Below the pieces are notes generated by a model that saw nothing but the letters and a program-made list of their open reading frames with translations, was not told where the DNA came from and did no database searches. Shown piece by piece: positions 50,132 to 58,795 of a DNA stretch of 64,000 nucleotides. Each line of letters opens with the position of its first letter. Position 1 is the first letter of the stretch. The stretch is from Turicimonas muris (GTDB taxonomy: Bacteria; Pseudomonadota; Gammaproteobacteria; Burkholderiales; Burkholderiaceae_F), in contig NZ_NHMP01000001.1 in NCBI RefSeq assembly GCF_002221595.1, positions 62,001-126,000 of the forward strand, written 5' to 3'. The position numbers and the translations under genes were made by a program.

Positions 50132-50647
50132 ATGAAGGTTATTGATTTTGTCGGGTTCTCCGGCAGCGGCAAGACGACATTGGTGGAACAGTTGGTGACA
50201 ATTTTCTGTAATGCCGGATTTGGTGTAGCGGCTATAAAGAGTGCCCATCATGACATTCAAGTCGATAAGCCCGGAAAAGATTCGTATCGATTTCAAGCTG
50301 CAGGTGCTCAGCAGGTAATAGTCAAAAATGACTCAGGCTGGGCTATGATGAAGAGAACTCCCCTGAAACCTGCTACGCTCAAAGAACTTGTGTCGAAGTT
50401 AGATCCTTGCGACTTAGTTCTGGTAGAAGGATTTAAAAAAGAAGACGATGCGGATTTACGCCTGGAAGTGTGGAGACCCGGAGTAAAGGAAGAGCCGGCA
50501 ATCTACACTCAAGATAAAGGAATACAGGCTGTGCTGACGGATGCGGACTCTATCGCAGGATGCGAGATCCCTGTTATTAATTTGAATAATCCTCGTCTTA
50601 TTGCACGTTTTATAGCAGATAAATTGAATTTGAAATCGAGGTTTTAA
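50132..50647 (+). CDS. mobB: Molybdopterin-guanine dinucleotide biosynthesis protein B
   Basis: GTP-binding adaptor of molybdenum cofactor synthesis, 171 residues. The phosphate loop is GFSGSGKTTL near 8. AIKSAHHDIQVDKPGKDSYRFQAAGA near 35 and LVLVEGFKKE near 99 are family signatures. Its stop codon is directly followed by the moeA start. Confidence 0.93.
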   Translation: MKVIDFVGFSGSGKTTLVEQLVTIFCNAGFGVAAIKSAHHDIQVDKPGKDSYRFQAAGAQQVIVKNDSGWAMMKRTPLKPATLKELVSKLDPCDLVLVEGFKKEDDADLRLEVWRPGVKEEPAIYTQDKGIQAVLTDADSIAGCEIPVINLNNPRLIARFIADKLNLKSRF

Positions 50648-51841
50648 ATGCTCACTGTTGAAGAAGCTCTGCAAGAGATCTTACGAAATGTTCATCCTGA
50701 AGCAGAGACTGAAGAGATCGTTACTCTTTATAGTGCCGGTAAGATTTTAGCGGCTCCTGTCGTTTCTCCCATTCAAGTTCCTCCTTTAGATAACTCTCAA
50801 ATGGACGGCTATGCTGTCAGATCTTCTGAATTTGCTGACGGAAGACTTGAATTTCCAGTCTCAGAAAAGATTTATGCGGGTCATATGGGCAAACCTCTTA
50901 AGGAAGGCTCGGTGGCCAGAATTTTCACAGGCGCCCCGATTCCGGCTGGTGCTGACGCTGTGATTCCTCAGGAAGAAGCAACTGAAACCGGAGAAGGTAC
51001 GGTAAGGTTTGAAAAAGCTCCGAAAGCCGGCGCTTGGATCAGAAAAGCCGGCTGCGATATTGAAATCGGCGACGTCATTCTTAAAGCAGGAGATCGTTTG
51101 ACTCCGGCCGCTTTAGGTGTTGCGGCTAGTGTGGGTACTTCTACCGTTCAGTGCTATCGTCCGATTAAAGTTTCTCTATTCTTTACCGGCGATGAACTGT
51201 CGATGCCCGGAGAACCTTTAGTTGAAGGCGGAATCTACAACTCTAACCGATTTGTTTTGAGAGGGCTTCTCCATCAGTTAGGGTGCGATGTGGTTGATTA
51301 CGGCAACGTTCCAGACAGCTACGAGGCAACTTTGGATGCTTTTAGAAAAGCGAGCCGCAAATCAGATTTGATTTTAACTAGCGGCGGAATGAGCGTCGGA
51401 GAGGCCGATTATATTAAGCCTGTGGTTGAAGCCTTAGGTCACATTGATATGTGGAAGATTGCCGTTAAGCCTGGGAAACCCGTTGCTAAAGGAGAGGTGA
51501 ACGGCGTTCCTTTCTTAGGATTGCCGGGTAACCCGGTTTCTTCTTTAGTGACATTCTTGATTTTTGCTCAGCCTCTGATCCTCAAGCTGTCCGGTCGAAG
51601 AGACATTGAGGTGAAGTCGTACAACCTGCCGCTTGACTTTGATTGGAAGGGCGGTTCCCGCAGAGAGTTCATCCGCGTACGCCGCAATGAGAACGGTGCT
51701 TTAGAAGCTTATCGAACTCAGAACTCATCGGTTCTGACTTCGTGCCTATGGGCCGACGGTCTGGCTGACATTCCTGCGAATGCCGACCTGAAGAAAGGAG
51801 ATTTGGTTCGCTACATTCCATTCAGTGGGTTCAGTCTTTAA
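50648..51841 (+). CDS. moeA: Molybdopterin molybdenumtransferase MoeA
   Basis: Inserts molybdate into adenylylated molybdopterin. It is 397 residues. PPLDNSQMDGYAVRS near 39 holds the essential aspartate. FTGAPIPAGADAVIPQEE near 97, LTSGGMSVGEADY near 242 and GLPGNPVSSLVTF near 293 are all typical. Confidence 0.96.
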   Translation: MLTVEEALQEILRNVHPEAETEEIVTLYSAGKILAAPVVSPIQVPPLDNSQMDGYAVRSSEFADGRLEFPVSEKIYAGHMGKPLKEGSVARIFTGAPIPAGADAVIPQEEATETGEGTVRFEKAPKAGAWIRKAGCDIEIGDVILKAGDRLTPAALGVAASVGTSTVQCYRPIKVSLFFTGDELSMPGEPLVEGGIYNSNRFVLRGLLHQLGCDVVDYGNVPDSYEATLDAFRKASRKSDLILTSGGMSVGEADYIKPVVEALGHIDMWKIAVKPGKPVAKGEVNGVPFLGLPGNPVSSLVTFLIFAQPLILKLSGRRDIEVKSYNLPLDFDWKGGSRREFIRVRRNENGALEAYRTQNSSVLTSCLWADGLADIPANADLKKGDLVRYIPFSGFSL

Positions 51842-51855
51842 GAGAGGGAATTGCC

Positions 51856-52311
51856 GTGAAAATTTCCGTTCAAACAGAAGATTTTGATGTTCAAAAAGAA
51901 TATGCCAAGCTCAAAGCTAATCCGCACGCCGGGGCAGTCGTGATGTTCGTGGGAAATGTCAGAGACATTAATGAGGGTTGTACGATTGAAAAAATGTCTC
52001 TTGAACATTATCCTGGGATGACTGAAAAGTCTTTAACCAAGATTGTGAAAGAAGCTCAAGAACGCTGGCATATTCAAGATGCGACAGTCATCCACCGGGT
52101 TGGAGATTTAGAAATTAACGACCAAATCGTTTTTGTCGGAGTCTCGGGCGGCCACAGAGGAGAATGCTTCGATGCCTGTGAGTTCATCATTGACTACCTT
52201 AAAACAGAAGCTCCTTTCTGGAAGAAAGAAACCATCGACGGCAAAGGTAAATGGGTTGATGCCAGAGAAAGCGACGATGAAGCGATGAGCAAGTGGAATC
52301 TTTGTAAATAG
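51856..52311 (+). CDS. moaE: Molybdopterin synthase catalytic subunit MoaE
   Basis: Large subunit of molybdopterin synthase, 151 residues, GTG start. GAVVMFVGNVRDINEG near 26, LEHYPGMTEKSL near 49, IHRVGDLEINDQIVFVGVSGGHRGECFDACEFIIDYLKTEAPFWKKE through the middle hold the substrate-binding arginines and lysines. The sulfur-carrier partner moaD is not next to it, so it must be elsewhere. Confidence 0.95.
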   Translation: MKISVQTEDFDVQKEYAKLKANPHAGAVVMFVGNVRDINEGCTIEKMSLEHYPGMTEKSLTKIVKEAQERWHIQDATVIHRVGDLEINDQIVFVGVSGGHRGECFDACEFIIDYLKTEAPFWKKETIDGKGKWVDARESDDEAMSKWNLCK

Positions 52312-52337
52312 AAGACTTCTGTACTATCGTCTATTAC

Positions 52338-52365
52338 GCCTCGGAATACCGAGGCTAATTTATTT
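52338..52365 (+). terminator. Terminator after moaE
   Basis: GCCTCGG (52338-52344) and CCGAGGC (52349-52355) form a perfect 7-bp stem with a 4-base loop. TAATTTATTTT follows. Confidence 0.8.
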
Positions 52366-52476
52366 TGGTTTCAATTGACTTTACTGCTATTTCTTTTACT
52401 TCAAAATTAAGTGTGAATTCTGTGACGGTCCTAAGTATTTCCTGGAACTCTCTCATTCATGAATAGAGCGACGCTG

Positions 52477-52505
52477 TTGAAATAATATTTAGTTAGCGAC
52501 ATAAA
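52477..52505 (+). promoter_or_regulatory. Candidate heat-shock (sigma-32) promoter of clpB
   Basis: TTGAAA (52477-52482) is followed after 14 bases by CGACATAAA (52497-52505), a partial match to the sigma-32 consensus CTTGAAA / CCCCATNT. It would leave a 5' leader of about 125 bases. The match is imperfect. Confidence 0.35.
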
Positions 52506-52636
52506 AATTAAGACTGAAATTGCTCAAAATAAGGGTTATACGAACACTTTACTCTCGGAAATGTTGACAATGAAATTTAGTAAAAGCGGAATGTCCGCAT
52601 TTCCTTTTAATAAGGGAAGGGAGTCTTAACAAACAT

Positions 52637-55228
52637 ATGCGTCAAGATAAATTTACAACGCGCTTTCAAGAGCTTCTGGGGCAAGCCCAGACAATGGCTG
52701 CTGATCATTCTCAGCAGTACATTGATCCCGTCCACGTTCTGAAAGCTGTCTTAGAGGACACTGAAGGAACCGGAAAGAGCTTGCTTGAAAGGGCCGGCGT
52801 CCGAGTTGGGGAACTTAGAACGCTTGTCGACAAGGAAATAAACAAGATTCCCGAGGTTTCGGGAGCAGCAAATAATGTGCAGGTCAGCCGTGAACTCATG
52901 ACTGTTCTGAACGAAATGGATAAAGAAGGCCAGCGTCTTGGCGATGAGTATTTATCCACCGATCTATTTTTATTAGTTTTATGTGACAGCAAATGCGCAG
53001 CCGGCCGCATTGCACGTGAGGCTGGGTTGACCAAACCAGCCTTGGAAAATGCAATTATGGCTATGCGAGGAGGAGAGAAAGTGGACAACCCTGATGCTGA
53101 AAACAACCGTGAAGCTCTCAAGAAATATACGGTTGATTTAACGGAAAGAGCTAGAAACGGCAAGCTTGATCCTGTCATCGGCAGAGATGATGAGATCCGC
53201 CGCGCCATGCAGATTCTGCAGCGCAGAAGCAAAAATAATCCTGTCTTAATCGGTGAACCGGGTGTTGGTAAAACAGCCGTTGTCGAAGGACTCGCTCAGC
53301 GTATTGTTAACGGAGAAGTTCCTGATACCTTACGCCATAAGAGAGTTCTGAGCTTGGATATGGCCGGTTTGTTAGCCGGTGCAAAGTACCGTGGTGAATT
53401 CGAAGAAAGACTCAAAGCTCTTCTGAAGGAAGTTGTAGCCGAAGAGGGCCGCATTATTCTCTTCATCGATGAAATTCATACCGTAGTCGGCGCCGGGAAG
53501 ACAGACGGCGCTATGGATGCCGGCAATATGCTTAAACCGGCTCTGTCGAGAGGCGAACTGCACGTTATCGGCGCAACAACCCTTGATGAATACCGTAAAT
53601 ACATTGAAAAAGATCCTGCTTTGGAAAGAAGATTCCAGAAGGTTATCGTTGATGAGCCAAGCGTTGAAGATACCATCGCTATTCTCCGCGGTTTGCAGGA
53701 AAAATATGAAGTTCACCATGGCGTAGAAATTACGGATCCGGCTATTGTTGCCGCTGCGGAACTTTCAGCTCGCTACATCACCGACAGATTTCTACCGGAT
53801 AAAGCCATTGACTTGATTGATGAGGCGGCAGCCCGCATCAAGATGGAAATTGACTCTAAGCCAGAAGAACTCGACAAACTTGACCGCAGACTGATTCAGC
53901 TGAAGATTGAAAGAGAAGCCGTCAAGAAAGAAAAGGACGAAGCTAGCTTGAAGCGTTTAGAAGCTCTTGAAGAAGAAATTAAGAAGCTCGGACGCGAATA
54001 CTCTGACTTGGAAGAAATTTGGAAAGCTGAAAAGAGTGCAGCCCTTGGTTCTCAGAACATCAGAGATGAAATTGACAAATTGAAGACCAAGATGGAAGAA
54101 CTCCGTCGTCAAGGTAAGTACGAAGAATTGGCTTCTATTCAGTATGGCCAGCTTCCGGAACTTGAAAAACGTCTGCTGAAAGAAGAAGACGCAGAACATA
54201 AGGCTTATGAAGAAAAGCCCAAACTTTTGAGAACACAGGTTGGTGCAGAAGAAATTGCTGATGTTGTTTCTCGTGCCACCGGAATTCCTGTTTCCAAGAT
54301 GATGGAAGGCGAAAGACAGAAATTGCTTGATATGGCCGAACATATCGGCAAGAGAGTCGTCGGCCAAAAAGAAGCAGTACAGAAGGTTGTCGACGCTATT
54401 CTGCGTTCTCGTGCCGGTTTGGCTGATCCTAACAGACCGTACGGTTCTTTCTTGTTCTTAGGACCGACAGGCGTTGGTAAGACAGAATTGACGAAAGCCC
54501 TAGCCGAATTCCTCTTTGATACTGATGAGGCAATGATTCGTATCGATATGAGCGAGTTTATGGAGAAGCATTCCGTTGCTCGTTTGATTGGTGCGCCTCC
54601 GGGATATGTAGGTTATGAAGAAGGCGGCTATTTAACAGAAGCCGTCAGAAGAAAACCATACAGCGTTATTCTTCTCGATGAAGTAGAAAAGGCCCATCCG
54701 GATGTCTTCAATATTCTTCTGCAAGCCCTTGATGACGGCCGAATGACAGACGGTCAAGGCAGAACGGTTGACTTCAAGAATACCGTTATCGTCATGACTT
54801 CAAACCTTGGTTCTCAGGAAATCATGAACCGCCAAGGCGAGGATCCGGTTGAAATCAAAGAGGCCGTAATGGAACAAGTCAAGAAACATTTCAGACCCGA
54901 ATTTATCAACAGAATTGATGAAATCGTTGTCTTTAATGCCCTTGATGAAAAAGCCATTAGAGAAATCGCAAGAATTCAGATCCGCAAACTGGCTAAACGT
55001 ATGGAAGCTCAGAATATCGGTCTTGAAGTCAGCGATGCTGCATTGGATGAAATCGGCAAGGTCGGCTTTGATCCGCTGTTCGGCGCACGTCCGTTAAGAA
55101 GAGCTGTTCAGGAATACTTGGAAAACAAGATTGCTATCAATCTTCTGAAGGGACAATACGCTCCTGGTGATATCGTAGATGTCGATTACCAAGACGGCAA
55201 ATTTATCTTTTCGAAGAAAGCCGTATAG
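52637..55228 (+). CDS. clpB: ATP-dependent disaggregase ClpB
   Basis: Hexameric AAA+ chaperone that pulls proteins out of aggregates with DnaK. It is 863 residues. An N domain (about 1-145) precedes AAA-1 with [15 protein letters not shown] near 206. The coiled-coil M domain (about 405-525, very Lys/Glu-rich) follows. AAA-2 has [16 protein letters not shown] near 605 and [14 protein letters not shown] near 677. The length and the M domain distinguish it from ClpA and ClpC. GGGAGTC lies about 15 bases before the start. Confidence 0.98.
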   Translation: MRQDKFTTRFQELLGQAQTMAADHSQQYIDPVHVLKAVLEDTEGTGKSLLERAGVRVGELRTLVDKEINKIPEVSGAANNVQVSRELMTVLNEMDKEGQRLGDEYLSTDLFLLVLCDSKCAAGRIAREAGLTKPALENAIMAMRGGEKVDNPDAENNREALKKYTVDLTERARNGKLDPVIGRDDEIRRAMQILQRRSKNNPVLIGEPGVGKTAVVEGLAQRIVNGEVPDTLRHKRVLSLDMAGLLAGAKYRGEFEERLKALLKEVVAEEGRIILFIDEIHTVVGAGKTDGAMDAGNMLKPALSRGELHVIGATTLDEYRKYIEKDPALERRFQKVIVDEPSVEDTIAILRGLQEKYEVHHGVEITDPAIVAAAELSARYITDRFLPDKAIDLIDEAAARIKMEIDSKPEELDKLDRRLIQLKIEREAVKKEKDEASLKRLEALEEEIKKLGREYSDLEEIWKAEKSAALGSQNIRDEIDKLKTKMEELRRQGKYEELASIQYGQLPELEKRLLKEEDAEHKAYEEKPKLLRTQVGAEEIADVVSRATGIPVSKMMEGERQKLLDMAEHIGKRVVGQKEAVQKVVDAILRSRAGLADPNRPYGSFLFLGPTGVGKTELTKALAEFLFDTDEAMIRIDMSEFMEKHSVARLIGAPPGYVGYEEGGYLTEAVRRKPYSVILLDEVEKAHPDVFNILLQALDDGRMTDGQGRTVDFKNTVIVMTSNLGSQEIMNRQGEDPVEIKEAVMEQVKKHFRPEFINRIDEIVVFNALDEKAIREIARIQIRKLAKRMEAQNIGLEVSDAALDEIGKVGFDPLFGARPLRRAVQEYLENKIAINLLKGQYAPGDIVDVDYQDGKFIFSKKAV

Positions 55229-55241
55229 GCGGTAGAAGCTC

Positions 55242-55258
55242 GGGAGGGCACTCCTCCC
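55242..55258 (+). terminator. Weak terminator-like hairpin after clpB
   Basis: GGGAGG (55242-55247) pairs with CCTCCC (55253-55258) around a 5-base loop. No T tract follows. The larger hairpin of the insertion sequence end (55277-55322) may do the actual terminating. Confidence 0.4.
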
Positions 55259-55276
55259 TATCCTAATCAAAGAAAG

Positions 55277-55322
55277 GGGCTGTTGCAAAATTCCCTCTTC
55301 CTAAGAGGGATTTTCACAGCCC
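55277..55322 (+). repeat. Long hairpin at the IS left end
   Basis: GGGCTGT (55277-55283) pairs with ACAGCCC (55316-55322). AAAAT/ATTTT pairs inside that, and CCCTCTT/AAGAGGG forms the inner stem with a 3-base loop. Near-continuous pairing covers about 46 bases and includes the terminal repeat. It could stop transcription entering from clpB, shielding the transposase. Confidence 0.65.
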
Positions 55323-55407
55323 TTCTTCTATTGACAAAAAGTATTCTATATAAGAATTATCCCGTTGATTTAAAAGCAAACAGAGGGAATCGAACCCCCT
55401 GCATGCT

Positions 55408-55443
55408 ATGGTGAAGTGTTCTATACCAAAGACACTTACCATG
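55408..55443 (+). promoter_or_regulatory. Hairpin over the transposase start codons
   Basis: ATGGTGAAGTGT (55408-55419) pairs with ACACTTACCAT (55432-55442) with one bulged G, around a 12-base loop. Both candidate start codons (55408 and 55441) are inside the stem, so mRNA folding could hide them. Similar start-site hairpins limit translation of other transposases. Confidence 0.5.
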
Positions 55444-57090
55444 GCCTATTTTACCGTTTCTGAGGACTTGCTTTTTTATGCCTGTCCCCTTCCGCTATCT
55501 GAGCGTAAAAAACTTGACGCATATTTGTTACTTTTAGAGAAATCATCTGCTGGAAAATACTTAAAGCAGATAAACTTCGATTCTGAGCCTGGCAGACCAA
55601 AAATCGACCAGTGCCGACTCTTTGCTGCGGTTCTATATTGCTTTGCCCTTGGTAAAGCCTCTCTCCGAGAAATGGAGACGGCCTGCTTCACGGATCTAAG
55701 AATCATTTACTTAATCGGGGACGTCCAGCCAAGTGCAGCGAGTTTCTCTCGGTTCGTCACAAGTTTAATTCCAAATATGCCTGCTATTTTTGCGACAATA
55801 ATGAAGCGCATCTTTTCCGAATGCGGGAAAGATATGGACACGCTCTATTTGGACGGAAGCAAATTTGAAGCCAACGCTAACAAGTACAAATTTGTTTGGA
55901 AACCCACGACTCTTCATCTTCGACTAAGTGAGAAAGTGGCTAACCTATTGAAATTAATGCATCTAGAGGAAGGTCTGCCCAACGAAGGAGTTATTCCGGC
56001 AAAAACTATTATGAAAAAAATAGAAGATGCAGAAAAAATATCTTCAACCCTCATAGGTGGTGGTGAAAAGGCTCTTTTAAAAATGAAATCTCAGCTTTCT
56101 CAGTACCTAATAAAATCAATTGAGTACGAAGAGAAAAAAGCTATCTGCGGAGAATCTAGGAATTCTTACTACAAAACCGACCACGATGCTACTGCCATGT
56201 GCCTGAAGGAAGATTACTACAGTGGGTTAGGTAGCCAAATGCATGCTGCGTATAACACCCAAATCTTAGTGAGTAACGGTTTTATCGTTACGTACTACGT
56301 GTCACAAGACAGAACCGATGCGCGTACTCTTGCGCCAACATTAGACCAATTCTTCCAATGGTACGGAATTTATCCCAAAAGAGTTTGCGCAGACGCAGGC
56401 TATGGAAGTGTTAACAATTATGAATATTGTGAACAGAAAGGAATCCAAGCCTTCATCAAATACACAGCCTGGAACGGTGAAAAGACTGGAAGAAATCCTG
56501 CCACTTATGAGTACATCGATACACAAACTATCCGGTGTTTGGGAGGGCGCGTGGGAGAAAGAATACAGTGTCCCGAGGGCTATTATTCCAAGGCGGACTA
56601 TGCTTTCTTCCTGGTCAAAAGCTGCGCTAAATGTGACTTTGAGGGCTATTGCAAACGCTTCTTAAAAAGCAAATCGAAAAGAAGCCGGATTTTTGAAATT
56701 CAACCACGTTGGGTCCAGTTGAAGCAACAAGCTAGAGACAGACTTCTGTCTCCCGAAGGCATAGAAATCAGAGTTAATAGGAGTTGTCAGGTTGAAGGTG
56801 CCTTCGGAGTAATTAAGCAGAATATGGACTACAAAAGGTTCAGACGACGCTCGATGGGAAGGGTAACAGTCGAGTTCGCCTTGACTTGCCTAGGGATGAA
56901 TATAAGAAAATATCTTAGGTTTGCAATGTCCGGCGTGCTCCCGTTTTATTGGGTTGCTCCTGAAAGTTTAAAGGCAGAAACTTTCAAAACTCCATCAGCA
57001 AAAAGAATAAAAAACCGAATGGAAAAGAAGCGAAAACTACAACCTAACGAGATAGCTAAAAAGGGGTATAGGAGAAAAGGGAAGTACTAA
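55408..57090 (+). CDS. IS1182 family transposase (DDE)
   Basis: A 560-residue transposase. An N-terminal DUF772-like domain (LDAYLLLLEKSSAGKYLKQINFDSEPGRPKIDQCRLFAAVLYCFALG) precedes the DDE core: D in TLYLDGSKFEAN, D in VCADAGYGSVNNYEY, E in QVEGAFGVIKQ. DHDATAMCLKEDYYSGLGSQMHAAYNTQ is the family block. A late CAKCDFEGYCKR cysteine cluster is typical. ATG 55408 gives the longest product; ATG 55441 is a second possible start. The two lie in opposite arms of a hairpin. The gene looks intact. Confidence 0.92.
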   Translation: MVKCSIPKTLTMAYFTVSEDLLFYACPLPLSERKKLDAYLLLLEKSSAGKYLKQINFDSEPGRPKIDQCRLFAAVLYCFALGKASLREMETACFTDLRIIYLIGDVQPSAASFSRFVTSLIPNMPAIFATIMKRIFSECGKDMDTLYLDGSKFEANANKYKFVWKPTTLHLRLSEKVANLLKLMHLEEGLPNEGVIPAKTIMKKIEDAEKISSTLIGGGEKALLKMKSQLSQYLIKSIEYEEKKAICGESRNSYYKTDHDATAMCLKEDYYSGLGSQMHAAYNTQILVSNGFIVTYYVSQDRTDARTLAPTLDQFFQWYGIYPKRVCADAGYGSVNNYEYCEQKGIQAFIKYTAWNGEKTGRNPATYEYIDTQTIRCLGGRVGERIQCPEGYYSKADYAFFLVKSCAKCDFEGYCKRFLKSKSKRSRIFEIQPRWVQLKQQARDRLLSPEGIEIRVNRSCQVEGAFGVIKQNMDYKRFRRRSMGRVTVEFALTCLGMNIRKYLRFAMSGVLPFYWVAPESLKAETFKTPSAKRIKNRMEKKRKLQPNEIAKKGYRRKGKY

Positions 57091-57144
57091 CTCGAAAAAC
57101 ATCGAATTTTGCAACATCCCCTTTCTTTGAGATGGTTCAGTAAG

Positions 57145-57372
57145 CTAGGCAGTTTCTTTTTCGTTATCCGGATCGCCGGTTTTCAGGCTGTTCTGCAGAT
57201 GCTGCATGGAAAAAACAGCGGAGTTAACGAGGCGCACTGTATCGCCTTCAATGATGAATGTCACACTTTCATGGTGACCGCTATGAACACCGAGAACGTC
57301 TAATACGTATTTGGGAATCGTTACTTGTCCATTGACCCATACTAACGACGTAGCGGCAAAAGAGTTAGACAT
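57145..57372 (-). CDS. AbrB/MazE/SpoVT-like DNA-binding protein, orphan antitoxin candidate
   Basis: A 75-residue protein with a swapped-hairpin AbrB-type domain (about 8-52: SLVWVNGQVTIPKYVLDVLGVHSGHHESVTFIIEGDTVRLVN), then a short acidic helix. AAGGAGGG sits before ATG 57372. Such proteins are often antitoxins encoded just before a toxin. Here the space downstream, where a toxin would be, is the insertion sequence, 15 bases after the stop. No toxin gene is seen on the other side of the element. It may instead be a solitary regulator. Confidence 0.7.
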   Translation of the reverse strand: MSNSFAATSLVWVNGQVTIPKYVLDVLGVHSGHHESVTFIIEGDTVRLVNSAVFSMQHLQNSLKTGDPDNEKETA

Positions 57373-57642
57373 AACGCCCTCCTTGATTTTGGTAACTACC
57401 TCAACCTAAACAGCTATGAGGTAGGGTGTCTCTCGGGCTGAGAGAGGAGAGAAAGACAAAGTTAAATTACTAATGCGAAAATCTTGAATTTCTCCTTTAC
57501 CTGTCTTGATATTAAGGGATATCCCCGAATATGAACAAATAAAAGTACCAATTTGAGTGATAGCTTTTTTCGATGAAAAAGGTGCTTTGTCAAGGGTGGG
57601 TCGTTTGGATTTTGAGGTGTGCTACGGATAAAACGTTGAGCG

Positions 57643-58755
57643 TCAGAACTCCAAGAATGGCAGTAGCTCCTCTTGCTCAACTTCCAGAGGAGAGCCGATT
57701 CCTATTCCAATTAATCGAACTTTTTTGCTCAAATCGAGTTTAGAGAGCAACTCTAAGGACTCTTCATAAATTTCTTGAGGGTCCTCTAAGATGTGGTCGA
57801 AGGTGTGAGAACGGGAAAATGTTTTGAAGTCACTCATTCTCACTTTTAATGTCAGTGAGAAACCTCTGAATTGACGTCTGGTCATTCTTTCTTTGAGCTG
57901 ACAGACGACTCTGGAAATTCCTTCCTGTATGTCTGACAGGTCAGAAAGGTCTTTGGAGAACGTGATTTCAGCGCTGACTTGTTTGCGGATGCGATTGACT
58001 CTAAGAGGACGCTCATCGATTCCGCGGGCATAGTTGTAGTAGCTAAGACCGGCTTTGCCAAATTGTTCGGTTAGAAAAAATAAGGATTGTTTTCTGAGGT
58101 CCGAACAGGTGTGAATATTCAGAGAGTCCATCTTTTTCTGAGTGACAGGTCCTACACCCCATATAGCTTTAACGGGGAGCTTGTCAATGAAATTTTGTGC
58201 TTTAGCCGGATGAATAACGAATAAGCCGCCGGGTTTTTTCCAATCGCTTGCAATCTTAGCCAAGAACTTGTTGTAGGAGACGCCGGCCGAGGCTACGAGG
58301 CCAACTTCTTTTCTGATATCTTTTTTGATTGCTTTTGCACAGTCAACGCCGAAACGAAGGCCCAACCTGTTCTGCGTGACATCTAAGAAAGCTTCGTCAA
58401 TGGAGACAGGTTCTATCAGCTCGGTGTATCTGCGAAATATCTCGAGAATATTTTCAGAGGCCTCTTTGTAGGCTTCCATCCGTCCTTCAACAAAGATAAG
58501 GTTTGGGCAAAGTTTGGCGGCAAGATGAGAAGGCTGTGCCGAGTGAACACCGAATTTTCTGGCTTCGTAGCTGCAGGAAGCAACGACTCCTCGTGCTTTA
58601 TTAAGGCCTACGGCAATCGGCAGACCCACAAGAGAAGGATTATCTCGCTGTTCTACGGACGCAAAAAAGGCATCCAAGTCAATGTGAAGAATCTTTCTGT
58701 ACTTATTCCAAACCGGTGAGTAAGGATCGATTTTCGTATCCGAAGACTTCTTCAT
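57643..58755 (-). CDS. dinB: DNA polymerase IV
   Basis: Y-family translesion polymerase of 370 residues. The palm has HIDLDAFFASVEQRDNPSL near 24 and the catalytic VSIDEAFLDVT near 118. VVASCSYEARKFGVHSAQP near 57 and SAGVSYNKFLAKIASDWKKPGG near 156 are family motifs. The little-finger domain is complete. A C-terminal EELLPFLEF may bind the sliding clamp, though it is not a canonical clamp box. No clear LexA site was seen upstream. Confidence 0.95.
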   Translation of the reverse strand: MKKSSDTKIDPYSPVWNKYRKILHIDLDAFFASVEQRDNPSLVGLPIAVGLNKARGVVASCSYEARKFGVHSAQPSHLAAKLCPNLIFVEGRMEAYKEASENILEIFRRYTELIEPVSIDEAFLDVTQNRLGLRFGVDCAKAIKKDIRKEVGLVASAGVSYNKFLAKIASDWKKPGGLFVIHPAKAQNFIDKLPVKAIWGVGPVTQKKMDSLNIHTCSDLRKQSLFFLTEQFGKAGLSYYNYARGIDERPLRVNRIRKQVSAEITFSKDLSDLSDIQEGISRVVCQLKERMTRRQFRGFSLTLKVRMSDFKTFSRSHTFDHILEDPQEIYEESLELLSKLDLSKKVRLIGIGIGSPLEVEQEELLPFLEF

Positions 58756-58795
58756 ATTTAACGAGGATGCCGCTTTTTCTCAGTCCTTTCCGAGA

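Larger units (their letters stand above)
52312..52636. other. Intergenic region upstream of clpB
   Basis: This 325-base gap holds the moaE terminator (52338-52360), a candidate heat-shock promoter (52477-52505) and a long AT-rich leader. No ORF of note is present. Confidence 0.5.
55267..57130 (+). mobile_element. IS1182-type insertion sequence with terminal inverted repeats
   Basis: A 26-base inverted repeat at 55267-55292 matches the complement of 57105-57130 with one mismatch (core GGGG, then C or A, then TGTTGCAAAATT). Between them lies one transposase gene. The length, about 1.86 kb, fits the IS1182 family. The outer nine bases (TCAAAGAAA and TTTCTTTGA) are inverted relative to each other. 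They may belong to the repeat or may be a palindromic target split by insertion. No direct target duplication was found. Confidence 0.88.

Noticed and set aside
55385-55440. tRNA-like T-arm (GGGGTTCGATTCCC on the minus strand) near the transposase start
   Set aside because: No acceptor or anticodon arm can be formed at proper spacing; the resemblance is limited to the T loop and overlaps the transposase gene.
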